A stretch of DNA of 64,000 nt from Liolophura sinensis (lineage: Eukaryota > Mollusca > Polyplacophora > Chitonida > Chitonidae), in NCBI RefSeq assembly GCF_032854445.1, contig NC_088295.1, forward strand, positions 90,417,836-90,481,835. The letters are read 5' to 3'. The notes under the pieces are model-generated. The model saw only the letters and a list, made by a program, of their open reading frames with translations. It was not told the origin of the DNA and did not search any database. Shown piece after piece: positions 46,101-61,100 of this stretch. Position 1 is the first letter of the stretch. The number at the start of each line of letters is the position of its first letter. The position numbers and the translations under genes are program-made.

Positions 46101-49100
46101 CTAAATCACTGGTGAAGTTCTCCCCCATGTGGATGACACCCCAAGAGTTACCTGCCCTTACATCTGACAGGGCTTCGTTTAAGTCGGAATAGTTCATCTG
46201 CAAACACAAAACTGCACTGCATGTACACACACATATAGGAGATATACACAATTAAATACATAAACAGTAGATATGGGTTCAAACCCTGAATACACTTTGG
46301 CAATCCACATCAGAGGAATGGATCAAGTACTGGTTGGCCCAGTGTCAGTATAATGTGTTGGGGTGGGATGTCGTGTCTGGTGTCAACAACATGGTGTTCC
46401 AGTGAGGCTGCACTATAAATATGTCCATACTGGGTCCAGTCTGCTAGAAGCAGACGCCATCAGGAAATGACATGAGGTGTCAGTATAATGTGTCGGAGTG
46501 GGGTGTCATGTCTGGTGTCATCGAAATGGTGTTCCAGTGAGGCTGCACTATAAATGTGTCCACACTGGGTCAAGCCTGCTAGAAGTAGACACCATCAGGA
46601 AATGACATTAGGGACATTAAATCCCAACCAAACAAACTAACTTAAATAATTCACATCACCTCTCGGTATTTATGTTCTGAATGATTGTAATTACTACAAA
46701 CCGCAAAGCCAAATAAGTAACCATTAATATGGAAATGTATATGTAGGGCTGAAAGGTTTTAATCTTTGATAAGTTTATAATTATTTATTTGATCAGAGCC
46801 CAATGTCTGACAGTGGTCAGCTTATGGGTGGAGAGTGCTCAAATTAAACAACAGCCCTTCCACAGAATGCTGACAAACCTTCTGACTTCAAGCCTAACCT
46901 AAATCAGTGAGAGTTGAATTTAAACACGCAATCTCACTGGTGAAGGCCTTGACAGTCACAGTAAGTAAGTAAGTCACAGTTTAGTTAAAAGAGATATACA
47001 TCACACAGTATGTGTTTTCTCACTGGCTGGACAGTGCGCTAGGTTTAAGCATGGAGCTCTACCTTCATATGGAATGTCCTATTATCTAACCGTTGTATAA
47101 ACCAGCCCCCAAATGGTCCATGATCATTATTCACAATTCCAATATTCAGGTCATACGGGTCTTTCCCAATACACAGACAAAACAGAATGATCTGTATGGA
47201 GGGCAGCATGAACTCAAAGAGTAGAAACCTGAAACATAACCACATCAATAGACAGTTTAGACAAGTCACACAGTTTGTGTGCTAGTGTTTGCATCAAGAT
47301 GGTATTTCCTTGCACAATTTTCTTAGCTTACTCCCACAGAAAAAAAGACAGAAAAGAATGCACTATAGTTTTAATTTTATTGTCCTTGGTACATGTATGA
47401 GCATATAATGTATCATGCCAATGATAAACCGTATCCCATTGCAGTGGAGTACATCACAGAAAAAACCCATGATGCCACTGCAGGGGAGCACATCACAGAA
47501 GAAACCCATGATGCCACTGCAGGAAGTACATAACAGAAGAAACCCATGATGCCACTGCAGGGAGTACATAACAGAAGTAGCCCATGATGCCACTGCAGGG
47601 GAGTACATAACAGAAGAAACCCATGATGCCACTGCAGGGGAGTACATCACAGAAAAAACCCATGATCCCACTGCAGTGGAGTACATCACAGAAAAAACCC
47701 ATGATGCCACTGCAGGGAGTACATCACAGAAAAAACCCATGATGCCACTGCAGGGGAGTACATCACAGAAGAAACCCATGATGCCACTGCAGGGAGTACA
47801 TCACAGAAAAAACCCATGATGCCACTGCAGGGAGTACATCACAGAAAAAACCCATGATCCCACTGCAGGGGAGTACATCACAGAAAAAACCCATGATGCC
47901 ACTGCAGGGGAGTACATCACAGAAGAAACCCATGATCCCACTGCAGGGAGTACATAACAGAAGAAGCCCATGATCCCACTGCAGTGGAGTACATCACAGA
48001 AAAAACCCATGATGCCACTGCAGGGAGTACATCACAGAAAAAAACCATGATGCCACTGCAGGGGAGTACATCACAGAAGAAACCCATGATGCCACTGCAG
48101 GGAGTACATCACAGAAGAAACCCATGATCCCACTGCGGGAGTACATAACAGAAGAAACCCATGATGCCACTGCAGGGGAGTACATCACAGAAGAAATCCA
48201 TGATCCCACTGCAGGGGAGTACATCACAGAAAAAACCCATGATCCCACTGCAGGGGAGTACATCACAGAAAAAACCCATGATCCCACTGCGGTGGAGTAC
48301 ATCACAGAAAAAACCTATGATGCCATTGCAGGGGAGTACATCACAGAAGAAACCCATGATGCCACTGCAGTGGAGTACATCACAGAAGAAACCCATGATG
48401 CCATTGCAGGGAGTACATCACAGAAAAAACCCATGATCCCACTGCAGGGGAGTTCATCACAGAAGAAGTCCATGATCCCACTGCGGTGGAGTACATCACA
48501 GAAAAAACCCATGATGCCACTGCAGGGGAGTACATCACAGAAGAAACCCATGATGCCACCGCAGGGGAGTACATCACAGAAAAAACCCATGATGCCACTA
48601 CAGGGAGTACATCACACAAAAAACCCATGATACCACTGCAGTGGAGTACATAACAGAAGAAACCCATGATGCCACTGCAGGGAGTACATCACAGAAGAAA
48701 CCCATGAGGCCACTGCAGTGGAGTACATCACAGAAAAAACCCATGATGCCACTGCAGGGAGTACATCACAGAAGAAGCCCATGATACCACTGCGGTGGAG
48801 TACATCACAGAAGAAACCCATGATGCCACTGCAGGGGAGTACATCACAGAAGAAACCCATGATGCCACTGCAGGGGAGTACATCACAGAAAAAACCCATA
48901 ATCCCACTGCAGTGGAGTACATCACAGAAGAAACCCATGATCCCACTGCAGTGGAGTACATCACAGAAAAAACCCATGATGCCACTGCAGGGAGTACATC
49001 ACAGAAAAAACCCATGATGCCACTGCAGGGATTACATCACAGAAGAAGCCCATGATCCCACTGCGGTGGAGTACATCACAGAAGAAACCCATGATGCCAC

Positions 49101-52100
49101 TGCAGGGAGTACATCACAGAAAAAACCCATGATCCCACTGCAGTGGAGTACATCACAGAAGAAACCCATGATGCCACTGCAGGGGAGTACATCACAGAAG
49201 AAACCCATGATACCACTGCAGGGAAGTACATCACAGAAGAAGTCCATGATCCCACTGCAGTGGAGTACATCACAGAAGAAGTCCATGATCCCACTGCAGT
49301 GGAGTACATCACAGAAGAAACCCATGATGCCACTGCAGGGGAGTACATCACAGAAGAAACCCATGATGCCACTGCGGAGGAGTACATCACAGAAGAATCC
49401 CATGATCCCACTGCGGTGGAGTACATCACAGAAAAAACCCATGATCCCACTGCAGTGGAGTACATCACAGAAGAAGTCCATGATCCCACTGCAGTGGAGT
49501 ACATCACAGAAGAAGCCCATGATGCCACTGCGGGAGTACATCACAGAAAAAACCCATGATCCCACTGCAGTGGAGTACATCACAGAAGAAGTCCATGATC
49601 CCACTGCAGTGGAGTACATAACAGAAGAAGTCCATGATCCCACTGCAGTGGAATACATCACAGAAGAAACCCATGATGCCACTGCAGGGGAGTACATCAC
49701 AGAAGAAACCCACGATGCCACTGCAGGGAGTACATCACAGAAGAAGTCCATGATCCCACTGCAGTGGAGTACATAACAGAAGAAGTCCATGATCCCACTG
49801 CAGTGGAGTACATTACAGAAGAAACCCATGATGCCACTGCAGGGGAGTACATCACAGAAGAAACCCATGATGCCACTGCAGTGGAGTACATCACAGAAGA
49901 AACCCATGATCCCACTGCAGTGGAGTACATCACAGAAGAAATCCATGATCCCACTGCAGTGGAGTACATCACAGAAGAAGCCCATGATCCCACTGCAGGG
50001 GAGTACATCACAGAAGAAACCCATGATGCCACTGCAGGGGAGTACATCACGGAAGAAACTCATGATCCCACTGCAGTGGAGTACATCACAGAAGAAACCC
50101 ATGATGCCACTGCAGTGGAGTACATCACAGAAGAAGCCCATGATCCCACTGCAGTGGAGTACATCACAGAAGAAACCCATGATGCCACTGCAGGGGAGTA
50201 CATCACAGAAGAAGCCCATGATGCCACTGCAGGGGAGTACATCACAGAAGAAGTCCATGATGCCACTGCAGGGGAGTACATCACAGAAGAAGTCCATGAT
50301 CCCACTGCAGTGGAGTACATCACAGAAGAAGTCCATGATCCCACTGCAGTGGAGTACATCACAGAAGAAACCCATGATGCCACTGCAGGGGAGTACATCA
50401 CAGAAGAAGTCCATGATCCCACTGCAGTGGAGTACATCACAGAAGAAGTCCATGATCCCACTGCAGTGGAGTACATCACAGAAGAAACCCATGATCCCAC
50501 TGCAGTGGAGTACATCACAGAAGAAGCCCATGATGCCACTGCGGTGGAGTACATCACAGAAAAAAACCATGATCCCACTGCAGTGGAGTACATCACAGAA
50601 GAAGTCCATGATCCCACTGCAGTGGAGTACATAACAGAAGAAGTCCATGATCCCACTGCAGTGGAGTACATCACAGAAAAAACCCATGATGCCACTGCAG
50701 TGGAGTACATCACAGAAGAAACCCATGATGCCACTGCAGTGGAGTACATCACAGAAGAAACCCATGATGCCACTGCAGGGGAGTACATCACAGAAGAAAC
50801 TCATGATCCCACTGCAGGGGAGTACATCACAGAAGAAACCCATGATCCCACTGCAGTGGAGTACATCACAGAAGAAACCCATGATGCCACTGCAGTGGAG
50901 TACATCACAGAAGAAGCCCATGATCCCACTGCAGTGGAGTACATCACACAAAAAACCCATGATCCCACTGCAGTGGAGTACATCACAGAAGAAGTCCATG
51001 ATCCCACTGCAGTGGAGTACATCACAGAAGAAACCCATGATCCCACTGCAGGGAGTACATCACAGAAGAAGTCAATGATCCCACTGCAGTGGAGTACATC
51101 ACAGAAGAAGCCCATGATCCCACTGCAGTGGAGTACATCACAGAAAAAACCCATGATCCCACTGCAGTGGAGTACATCACAGAAGAAGTCCATGGAGACA
51201 CTGCATGGATTTTTTCTCACCCAACAAACCAAATATGACTCTGACCTGAGAAAGTAAGTTGTGAAGGTCAGTGACAATAACAAATATCTAAATAGGTCTA
51301 CGTCAGTGCAAATGAGCCAGAATATGTCACATGTATTTTCAGGCAATTTATAGCCCAGTGAACGTAGTCTAAGAAATATTACTAAATAATACCTAAGCCT
51401 ACGACAAACATAAAGGTGAAATGCACCATCAAAGGGAACCAACAAAGTGGCATTATTAGATGCTCTCCCAGAAGTTTAATTTCCAAACTAACATCTGATG
51501 ATGTTAAGGAACAGTTTTACCACACTATTAACCCAAACCACAATTACCACACTGCCTACAATTCCCTGCAACAACTCACCCCAGGTTCCTCTTCATGATG
51601 GTCAAGTTTTTAATGATGAGGGCAGCCATGTTGGTAAGCTTGGGGCAAGTGCAGCATTCCACAACACTGGAGCTAAGCACGTGGATGAAGCCATGGGGAG
51701 CTGTACAGGGAGAATGATAACACATACTCACATAATCTACATGTACATGTGTGTGTTTTCCTGTCAAAGTTTATGAGTGGAGAAAACATAAAAATTACGT
51801 TTAGATGACAGAGTGCGAAATATGTGCATGTACAGAAAAGTGTGGTCTTCTAAACCTTTTCAGATTTTTCAAAAATAATTTTGCATGGTGGGTATTTGGG
51901 TTTACCTCTTGGTATATACTGTCTTTGCGTAATAATGTTACAAATGCGGATGTAACATATGTTTAATAAATATTTTCACTCTAAAATTTGATCTTTTCAG
52001 CAAGCATTTTTTTTTTCAACCTGGATTTTGATCATATTTATATTTTTGATATATTCATATATCATAATTCAAATTAAATGATATGTTTGGACATGAACAA

Positions 52101-55100
52101 CAAATTCAAAAAGAAATAAATTTATCAGACATACACTGCATCCTTATTTAGAGCATTTTATATTTATCTGCGAAGATGATATATACCACAAGGTCGTCCC
52201 AAATACACACCATAGAAAAATATTTTCAAATACCCTTTCCTTCTGACCATATTCACAAATAAGTTTTCATGCTCTCATTTTTAAGTTTTCTTCTCCTTCA
52301 ATCTGAGGTTGATAAGATTGTTCGTTACATTCAATCTGAGGTTGATAAGATTGTTCGTTGCATTCAATCTGAGGTTGATAAGATTGTTCGTTGCATTCAA
52401 TCTGAGGTTGATAAGATTGTTCATTGCATTCAATCTGAGGTTGATAAGATTGTTCGTTGCATTCAATCTGAGGTTGATAAGATTGTTCGTTGCAACTGCT
52501 CGTTCTAATAACATCCACAATCAAATTCATGATGTGATGTTTTAGAAATGGTTACTTTTTACTCTGTACTCAAGCAGATGCTGGTGATTAAACACCACTG
52601 CTGAATCACATTAAACAAGTCTACATGTACGTGTATCTGCATTTTAACATAATCCATCTGTTTATACAGATCGTTGAGTACCCTGAATCATCATGAATTC
52701 GTCCATGACTAACCTGCCCATTTTTCATCATTCTTAGAGCTCTTTTGACTTTAGAAAGGTGTCTTCAGGTTTGCTTGGAACATGAGATGTTATTGTACTA
52801 GAAAATTTTTAATTTTAGCACCGGAAATAATATTTTGTAACATTTATTTGCATTTAAAAATGCGCTTTTGTGGCCAAATTTATGGTCATTTCGGGCATGT
52901 GTAATCTGACTTGCAGAGTTAACTATAGATACAGGTGGAGCACAGATAGCTGCTGCACATATAAGCAAACTTGGTGTGTAAGAAAACACTCCGGTATATA
53001 ATATAAATGTATTCAAGCATTGAATCCAAGCGCTTAGTATGAGGCTCTCCTGCCTAAATACAACAGCATGTACTCCTTCTGGTTACCATATCCAGCAATC
53101 CACCCCAACTCTCTGACACCCACTACTTTTAACTCATTTGCTATTAAGACACCTCCTACAGTAATTCCTAAGTGCTCCCCCTACCCTTAACCCTTAGCTA
53201 TGCTCCCCCTCACCCTTAGCTAAGACACCTATACTGCAACTCCTTAACCTAACACATATCCTACTTTAACCCTTTGGGCTTGGACTCCAATCCTTAGCTA
53301 CCCGCTCCCTTGCCACTAACCCATAGCCTCTGTGATGGACCAAGGGAGTCAGCTGTGTTGTAGAGGTACATAGGCCTGGGTTGTAACCCCTATTCCAACC
53401 CTCTGGTATCCCTTCACACACCACCAGCCAGCCAGCCACCTTTGTGATGGACCGAGGGAGTCGGCTGTGTTATAGAGGTATACAGATCTGGACAGTCCTT
53501 GGCTTTGATGGCAGCATGGCTATAACTCTTATTGATACCCTCTGCTATACCCTCCCCTACCAATAATTCATAGTCACGCACCTCTGTGATGGACTGAGAG
53601 AGTGAGCTGTGTTGTAGAGGTACACAGGTCTGGGCTGTCCATAGCTGTGATGGCAGCATGGCTGAAATCCTGAGTGTCACTGTTCAGGGTTGGACACTGC
53701 AAAAACAGTCACACAAACTTCTCTGAGTGGCATGTACATGTGTAACATTACATCTATGTCATAAGACTCACCACGATATGGCAGGGATAATGCTGAGGTG
53801 GTGTTAAACCGTAACCACTCAGCCTAACCATATAATATGAAAACTTAGCAGCCTTAAACCTACAAAAATTGAGATAAAAAGGAGATAATAATGGTCAGCT
53901 TTCTACAAAAGTTTGTGATTTCTTTATTTTCATGAAATATCAAGGCCTGAAGTTATTTTTCACGTCATTCTTGGTGACACCAATTGTGACGTCATGAGAG
54001 TAAGCCAATCTGCCAGTGATGTCACATGGTGAAGATGTGATTTACGACAAAAAATCATTAGAGCTTGACAGTTAGGTGTATAATCATGACAGTAACGATT
54101 TCACCTGCAAAAAGGTTGAGGAATTAAGGTACTTTTTGTTACAGTGAAAGACGAATGAATGAATGAATGTTTGTGGTTTAAGGTTGTACTTAACAACTTT
54201 TACAGTAAAGACCAAGACTAAAGGCAACCAGAACAGAGTTGACCAAGGACCAATACTGTCTCTACTTCCTTAGTAAAATGTCATTAAGAAATACATTGCC
54301 TGTCACATGGGTCAACTTTTGATTGAATAGAAATATGTAGCTATCACCAGGGTACAGTGAAATTGGCACAGAAAAATGCACACTTTTGTTGAAAAGCCAA
54401 GTTTCACTCCAGCCTTATCATCCATCATACCAAGTACATATAGCTATTAATCCCCCACCCACCATTAAATCAATTATACGGTCAAGAATAGTGAACAATG
54501 CTTGTTTTTGAGTTTAAGTACAACACGTCAATTTTTATCTGTACATACAGTTGTCCTGGTAAAAATACACTGATGTACTACGCAAGCAGAGTGCAATATC
54601 GTATTTGTAGTGGATTGCTGCCGTGACTGGATTACTGAACATGCTTGATGCACCTAATGGTGATAAGTCCTTAGCCTAATGTCAACCTGTGTACAAAATT
54701 TCACCCAAATCTGCGTGCTTTTCCTATCAACAAATGGAAGTACATACAGACAGGCAAACACCAGTAAGAATATCAACACTGAGGATGTCAGTGGTCAGAT
54801 CCTACCTGAGGATGGTGGCCACGTGCATTCTCATCATCACGACACAACTTTAGAAACACATCCTCCAAACTCTGCAAGATCAAGCAGTATATCCATGTAC
54901 ATGTGGTTGAACACTATGTCTGATTTACCTATACTGGTTTGATGGCTTTCATACTTCATACATGTACATGTAGATAATGTCTGGGTTAACAGTACACAGC
55001 AATCACAGAAAGCTACATGTATCTTGAAACATTGGTGATTTTTCTCACACAGTACTGCTGTTTGACAACTTTAAACGGCACCTGATTGATTCACTCAGCT

Positions 55101-58100
55101 GATTACTTAACATTGCATGCAAGAATATTTCACACTCTATATTTCTGTCAGATTTATGGGTGAAGGAAACCGGTGTGCCCAGAATAAACTACTTCCCTTT
55201 GGCAACCTTTCGCATTTTTTCACATATATTTTCAAGTTCAGAGCACAAATTGGTGGAAGCAATCCATCATCACTCACAAGACCATCTTACGGGCCATATC
55301 AATGTCTTTTGCCCCTGAGAGCAGTGGAAGTGGTGCTTTCTCTAAACATCAACTTAAAATTAAAATACACATGATGAAACATGAGGTCAATTTTAACACT
55401 GTAATTAGATAATTTAGAATTAAGAACAACAAAGCATCCAAAACAACAACGAGTCAAATTAACTTGTTACCGGCTGAGAATACTGTAACATCAAATCAGC
55501 AGGTGCAGACTCCGCAAGTAAACACCCATTCCTCATCAGGCCCACCTGGTGAGCAGAAACATGTCAGGTGTTAAGACACCAGATCAAAACCTAGTACAGA
55601 CAACAAACGCACAGGATTAGGAAGCCTCTTCACACTTAGCTCCTGGACAAACCAACCAGCTTCTTGATTATAAATCAAAGACACAAATAGAATTCTCTAA
55701 ATCACAAGCCTTAGGTTTCTTGTTAAGTCGAATCCATTGGATCCCAAAGGACAATTCAAACTAGAATATCTATTACCCTAATACTTCTAAAATTTGGGAC
55801 AGATATTACTAGTGTTGACAGTAGAATAATACATTTCTTTACCAGCCTTTTGGAAAAGTAAAAATATGGGTATGTTGTTCATTATATGGTCTAACCATGT
55901 GAGCAAAAAAAAAAAAAACTCAATATTCCCGCTAGAATTAAATATATATTGGCTAAAATGAGCAGACTAGGTGTCCCAAATTTTAGAAGAAATAGGTTAA
56001 CCATCACCAGGATTATGGTGTAACACTGTAACACATGCTTTCAGGTGAACACGCCACAAGAACTAACCAATTTTATTTTTCCTGTATCAAGTTGGGATGA
56101 CCTTATTTCCAGTGGTGAGGCTACCGTGAGACTACATACATGTACATCCTGGTCCGGTTAGAATTCTGTGGGACATCCCAGTCAAACCAGTCTGCTGTAA
56201 GAACCCGTATATCTACATCTCAGTATGCTCATGCTCCTTTAGAACATATACCACACCTTAGTCTCCTGTCTGACTGTGAGAGCACATACCACATCAGCCT
56301 GGCGAGCCTCCTCAATGTAGTGTGTTGTGATGATGACTGTCGTGTGATGACTGCCCTGGGTGATCTCCATCAGGTGACTCCAGATCCTAACACAAATAAT
56401 CAACCCCGAAATTATACACTACCATTTTACCCTGGTAACCAAGCAAATATGGGCATATGTCATACCATAGCTGTTCATATATGTATACTCTTAACAGTAA
56501 GCCAGCAATGAAGTCCTTGTCAGTTCAAGTCCAGCTCATGCTGGCTTCCTCTTCAGTCTTACCTGGCAAGGTCTTCCAGCAACTTGCAGATGATTATGAG
56601 TGTCCCCCAGGCTCTGCCCGGTTTCAGCCCACCATAATGCTGACTGTCGTCGTCAAATATTCTTACGTACGGCATAAAACACCAATCAAATAAATAATAA
56701 ATAAATAACTGAACAGTATGTAAATTACCAGAGACCTGTTTGAGCATGCCTGTCAATCTGGCTTTCCTAGCCAACTCCTTCTTCCTCCATCAATGTGAAT
56801 GACAGCGAACAGTTAAAGTGAAATATTCTTGGGTACGTAATTACACAACAATCAACTAAACAAATATACATGTATCACATAGATCTCCTGCACAGTGTAT
56901 GTCAACCATCGCCTTGTTACAAGCCACAAGAAAAATTGTGTAAAACTCTGGGATTTTAAACTGTCATCAGCAGTGGCTTGTCAACGGCTAGACGCTAATC
57001 AATTTTCCCCCTTCCTTTTAAGACTTAGTTACTCAGAAATGAGCCTTGGTTTTATGAGCAGCCCTTGAATACACTGTTACTCACTTTTCTCTGAGGACAG
57101 GATCCACTCCAACTGTGGGCTCATCCAGTATTAGCAGCTCAGGCTCCTGTAACAATGCCACGGCAAAGGACACTCGCCTTTTCTGACCTCCACTGTAACA
57201 TAAACATGAGACAAACACAGTTGAAATGCAGGCAACACTCGTCTCTTCTGACCCCCTCCAATGAACCATAAACATGAGATAAATACAGCTGAACAACACT
57301 TGTCCCTTCTGACTTCCACTGTCACATGAACATGAGAAAAACACTGCTGAACTGCAGACAACACAAGCCTCTTCTGACCTCCACTCTAACAAAAACATGA
57401 GATAAATACAGCTAAAGTGCAACCAACACTCGCTCTTCTGGTCTACACTTTAACATAAACATGAGACAAACATAGCTGAACTACAGACAACACGAGCCTC
57501 TTCTGACCTACAATGTAACATAAACATGAGACAAACATAGCTGAACTACAGACAACACTTGCCTCTTCTGACCTACACTGTAACATAAACATGAGACAAA
57601 CATAGCTGAACTACAGACAACACGAGCCTCTTCTGACCTACACTGTAACAAACATGAGACAAACACAGCTGAACTACAGACAACACTTGCCTCTTCTGAC
57701 CTACACTGTAACATAAACATGAGATAAACATAGCTGAACTACAGACAACACAAGCCTCTTCTGACCTACAATGTAACATAAACATGAGACAAAAACAGCT
57801 GAACTACAAACAACACAAGCCTCTTCTGACCTACACTGTAACATAAACATGAGACAAACATAGCTGAACTAGACAACACTTGCCTCTTCTGACCTACACT
57901 GTAACATAAACTTGAGACAAACATAGCTGAACTACAGACAACACAAGCCTCTTCTGACCTCCACTCTAACAAAAACATGAGATAAATACAGCTAAAGTGC
58001 AACCAACACTCGCTCTTCTGGTCTACACTTTAACATAAACATGAGACAAACATAGCTGAACTACAGACAACACGAGCCTCTTCTGACCTACAATGTAACA

Positions 58101-61100
58101 TAAACATGAGACAAACATAGCTGAACTACAGACAACACTTGCCTCTTCTGACCTACACTGTAACATAAACATGAGACAAACATAGCTGAACTACAGACAA
58201 CACGAGCCTCTTCTGACCTACACTGTAACAAACATGAGACAAACACAGCTGAACTACAGACAACACTTGCCTCTTCTGACCTACACTGTAACATAAACAT
58301 GAGATAAACATAGCTGAACTACAGACAACACAAGCCTCTTCTGACCTACAATGTAACATAAACATGAGACAAAAACAGCTGAACTACAAACAACACAAGC
58401 CTCTTCTGACCTACACTGTAACATAAACATGAGACAAACATAGCTGAACTAGACAACACTTGCCTCTTCTGACCTACACTGTAACATAAACTTGAGACAA
58501 ACATAGCTGAACTACAGACAACACAAGCCTCTTCTGACCTACACTGTAACATAAACATGAGACAAACAAAGCTGAACTACAGACAACACTTGCCTCTTCT
58601 GACCTTTACTAACCTCCACTGAAACATAAGCATCAAGTAATGCAGATACCTCTGAACTGCTCATAAGCCTCGCCTATTCTGACCCCGTTTGAAACATATA
58701 TGGGAGTGACAAAAACAGCTGACTGCCACTGAAATGTGAACATAAAGATGCAGTCTAACTGCAGACAACACTCGCCTCTTTTCACTTCCTCTAAAATACA
58801 AAAATTTACAAATACACATGAATTACCAACAAAACTCGTCTCTTCTGACCTCTACTACACATACACATAAGATAATATTCGGAAGTAGAGTTAGATTTGG
58901 TAACAAGGCTACCAAAGGGCTCGCCTGTAGGAGACACATGAATGCAAAATATCTGCTCAATACATAATTACTTAATTTACAGTAATTAATATGCACACAG
59001 ATCATCGGAGATGAGATATCTCCCTTCTGACATTGTGTTTCACACGTATGTAAAATTTCTGGTCAATACTTCTTTGCAGTACTTTTCAAGATACCACCTA
59101 TAACATTTGCTTGTTAACATTGATTTAAAAACACAATACATTAAATTATGAATTTTTGTAACGATGGTGCATCTTCTTCTTGTTAGTACACACTACATGT
59201 GTGCAAAACCTGAACTCAATACATGCAGAAAAAATTACGACGTTAAACCTCAAGCATACATACACACAATACATCTCGTATTTTTGAAGATACCACCCCT
59301 CACATTTTGTTTAACATTGCTCTCCCTGTTAATCGATGCCAGAGCTCAGCATATGACATAAGCTACATGTACGCCTGTACCTTATATACAGGCGAGCTAA
59401 AAATTGCCACTTAAGACCTTTTAGTTTTCCAAATTTTTTCCAAAGTCCAATAATGGCACAGTCCTAGGTCTTTACCAATGAAAACAACACAACAGGGAAG
59501 AAAGGCATGGAAATTTCTTACCTCAACTCTTTAATTAGTCTGCGTCGACTGGGCAGGGACAAGAAGTCTAGCAGAAACTTTGTCCGGTGTTTGATCTCTC
59601 TCCTGTCCATGCCATGAAGTCGTCCAAAATACATCAGGGTGTCCAGAATGGAGAACTCATTATACAAAGCTGTATCCTGCAACCAGACCATGCATTCAGC
59701 TTTATATCAAAATCTTAAAATGTACTTGCAATACTTTGCACTTATTTCACTGGTGAGTGTTACTGAAGATTCCATCTAAAAAGTGAAAGCCTACATGTAG
59801 GCTTCAGTGTGACATTTTCTGAGTGGAAACCGCTGCACGAATGCACCTGACAAACCTCCTGAGTGGAAACCTCTGCACTTGCCTGTACCTGACAAACCTC
59901 CTGAGTGTAAATGGCTTCACTCGCCTGTACCTGACAAACCTCCTGAGTGGAAACCGCTGCATTCGCCTGTACCGGACAAACCTCCTGAGTAGAAACCGCT
60001 GCACCCGCCTGTACCTGACAAAACTTCTGGGTGGAAACCGCTGCACTCGAATGCACCTGACAAACCTCCTGAGTGGAAACCACAGCATTCGCCTGTACCT
60101 GACAAACCTCCTGAGTGGACACTGCTTCACTTGCTTGTACCTGACAAACCTACTGAGTGGAAACTGCTTCACTTGCCTGTACCTGACAAACCTCCTGAGT
60201 GGAAACTGCTGCACTCGCCTGTACCTGACAAACCTCCTGATCCAACGCTGCTAGAGAACCAGCAGATCGATTCAAATCCACCCCATTATTGGTCAAAGAC
60301 TACTGGTCAACACATCAGAAAGTTAGGCCAGTGCAGCACTGTCAAATATTATTCACTTCACCACATATAACAGGTTTAATGATAGAATAAAGTCTAGCTA
60401 CATGTACACATACACCTACATACCAAACATTAAACATATGATAACATGATAAAACATGGGCGCTGAGAATAAATCCCTGATCATCTACTCAGCAGAGCAA
60501 GATAGAGATTACAAAAGATTACTTCGGGAGTTCGTTCACTTGAGCATTCACAATGTGTTTCCCAATATTTTCTCTCAGAAACACATTTTCCATCTGAATG
60601 TTACTGTCAAAGTAATCGAGCGGCAAAAACTGATAACAAAATGATAAAGACATCCATACTAATATTTAACTGAAAATGCCACAATAAAACATTATAAATA
60701 TTTTCAAACTACACAATCTCACCTGAGGCATATATCCCACCATATTTCCAGGAATACCATGGTTTTTTGCTCCAGGTGTATCGCCCAGTACAACAATATT
60801 TCCATAGTCAATGTTCAACCTACCAATAATACAGCGTAGTAATGTGGTCTTCCCACAGCCACTAGGGCCCAGCAAGCCATAGCTGAAAATACAAGTCATA
60901 TGTGCCTTATAAGAAAAATGATTCACTAGTTTTTTTATCAATATATGCCTATCTTTTTCTTACACAAACCAAAACTATTGACAATCCAAATTTTGTCGGA
61001 TAGAATGACAGCACTATTTATTTATTTATTTCATTTATAAGACAGCAACCAGCATTATGATGGGAGGAAACCGAGCCATGACCACCTTGAAGTGCTGGAA

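Larger units (their letters stand above)
53328..53696 (-). repeat. Tandem triplication of ABC exon 8 and its donor
   Basis: Three copies spaced 142 and 112 bp, with donor edges at 53582 (exon 8), 53440 and 53328. The first two keep a GT donor; the third reads GAG/GCTATG and is dead. The middle copy is open and is described separately. Confidence 0.9.

Noticed and set aside
49032-51257. 668-codon minus frame and 497-codon plus frame
   Set aside because: Both come from the same 39-bp array with a period divisible by three; no start context, no splice support, low-complexity 13-residue repeats on both strands.
57081-58558. Several 70-113-codon minus frames with SVGQKRQVL repeats as separate genes
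   Set aside because: They are readings of the 65-bp array derived from exon 4; only 57085-57192 is coding.
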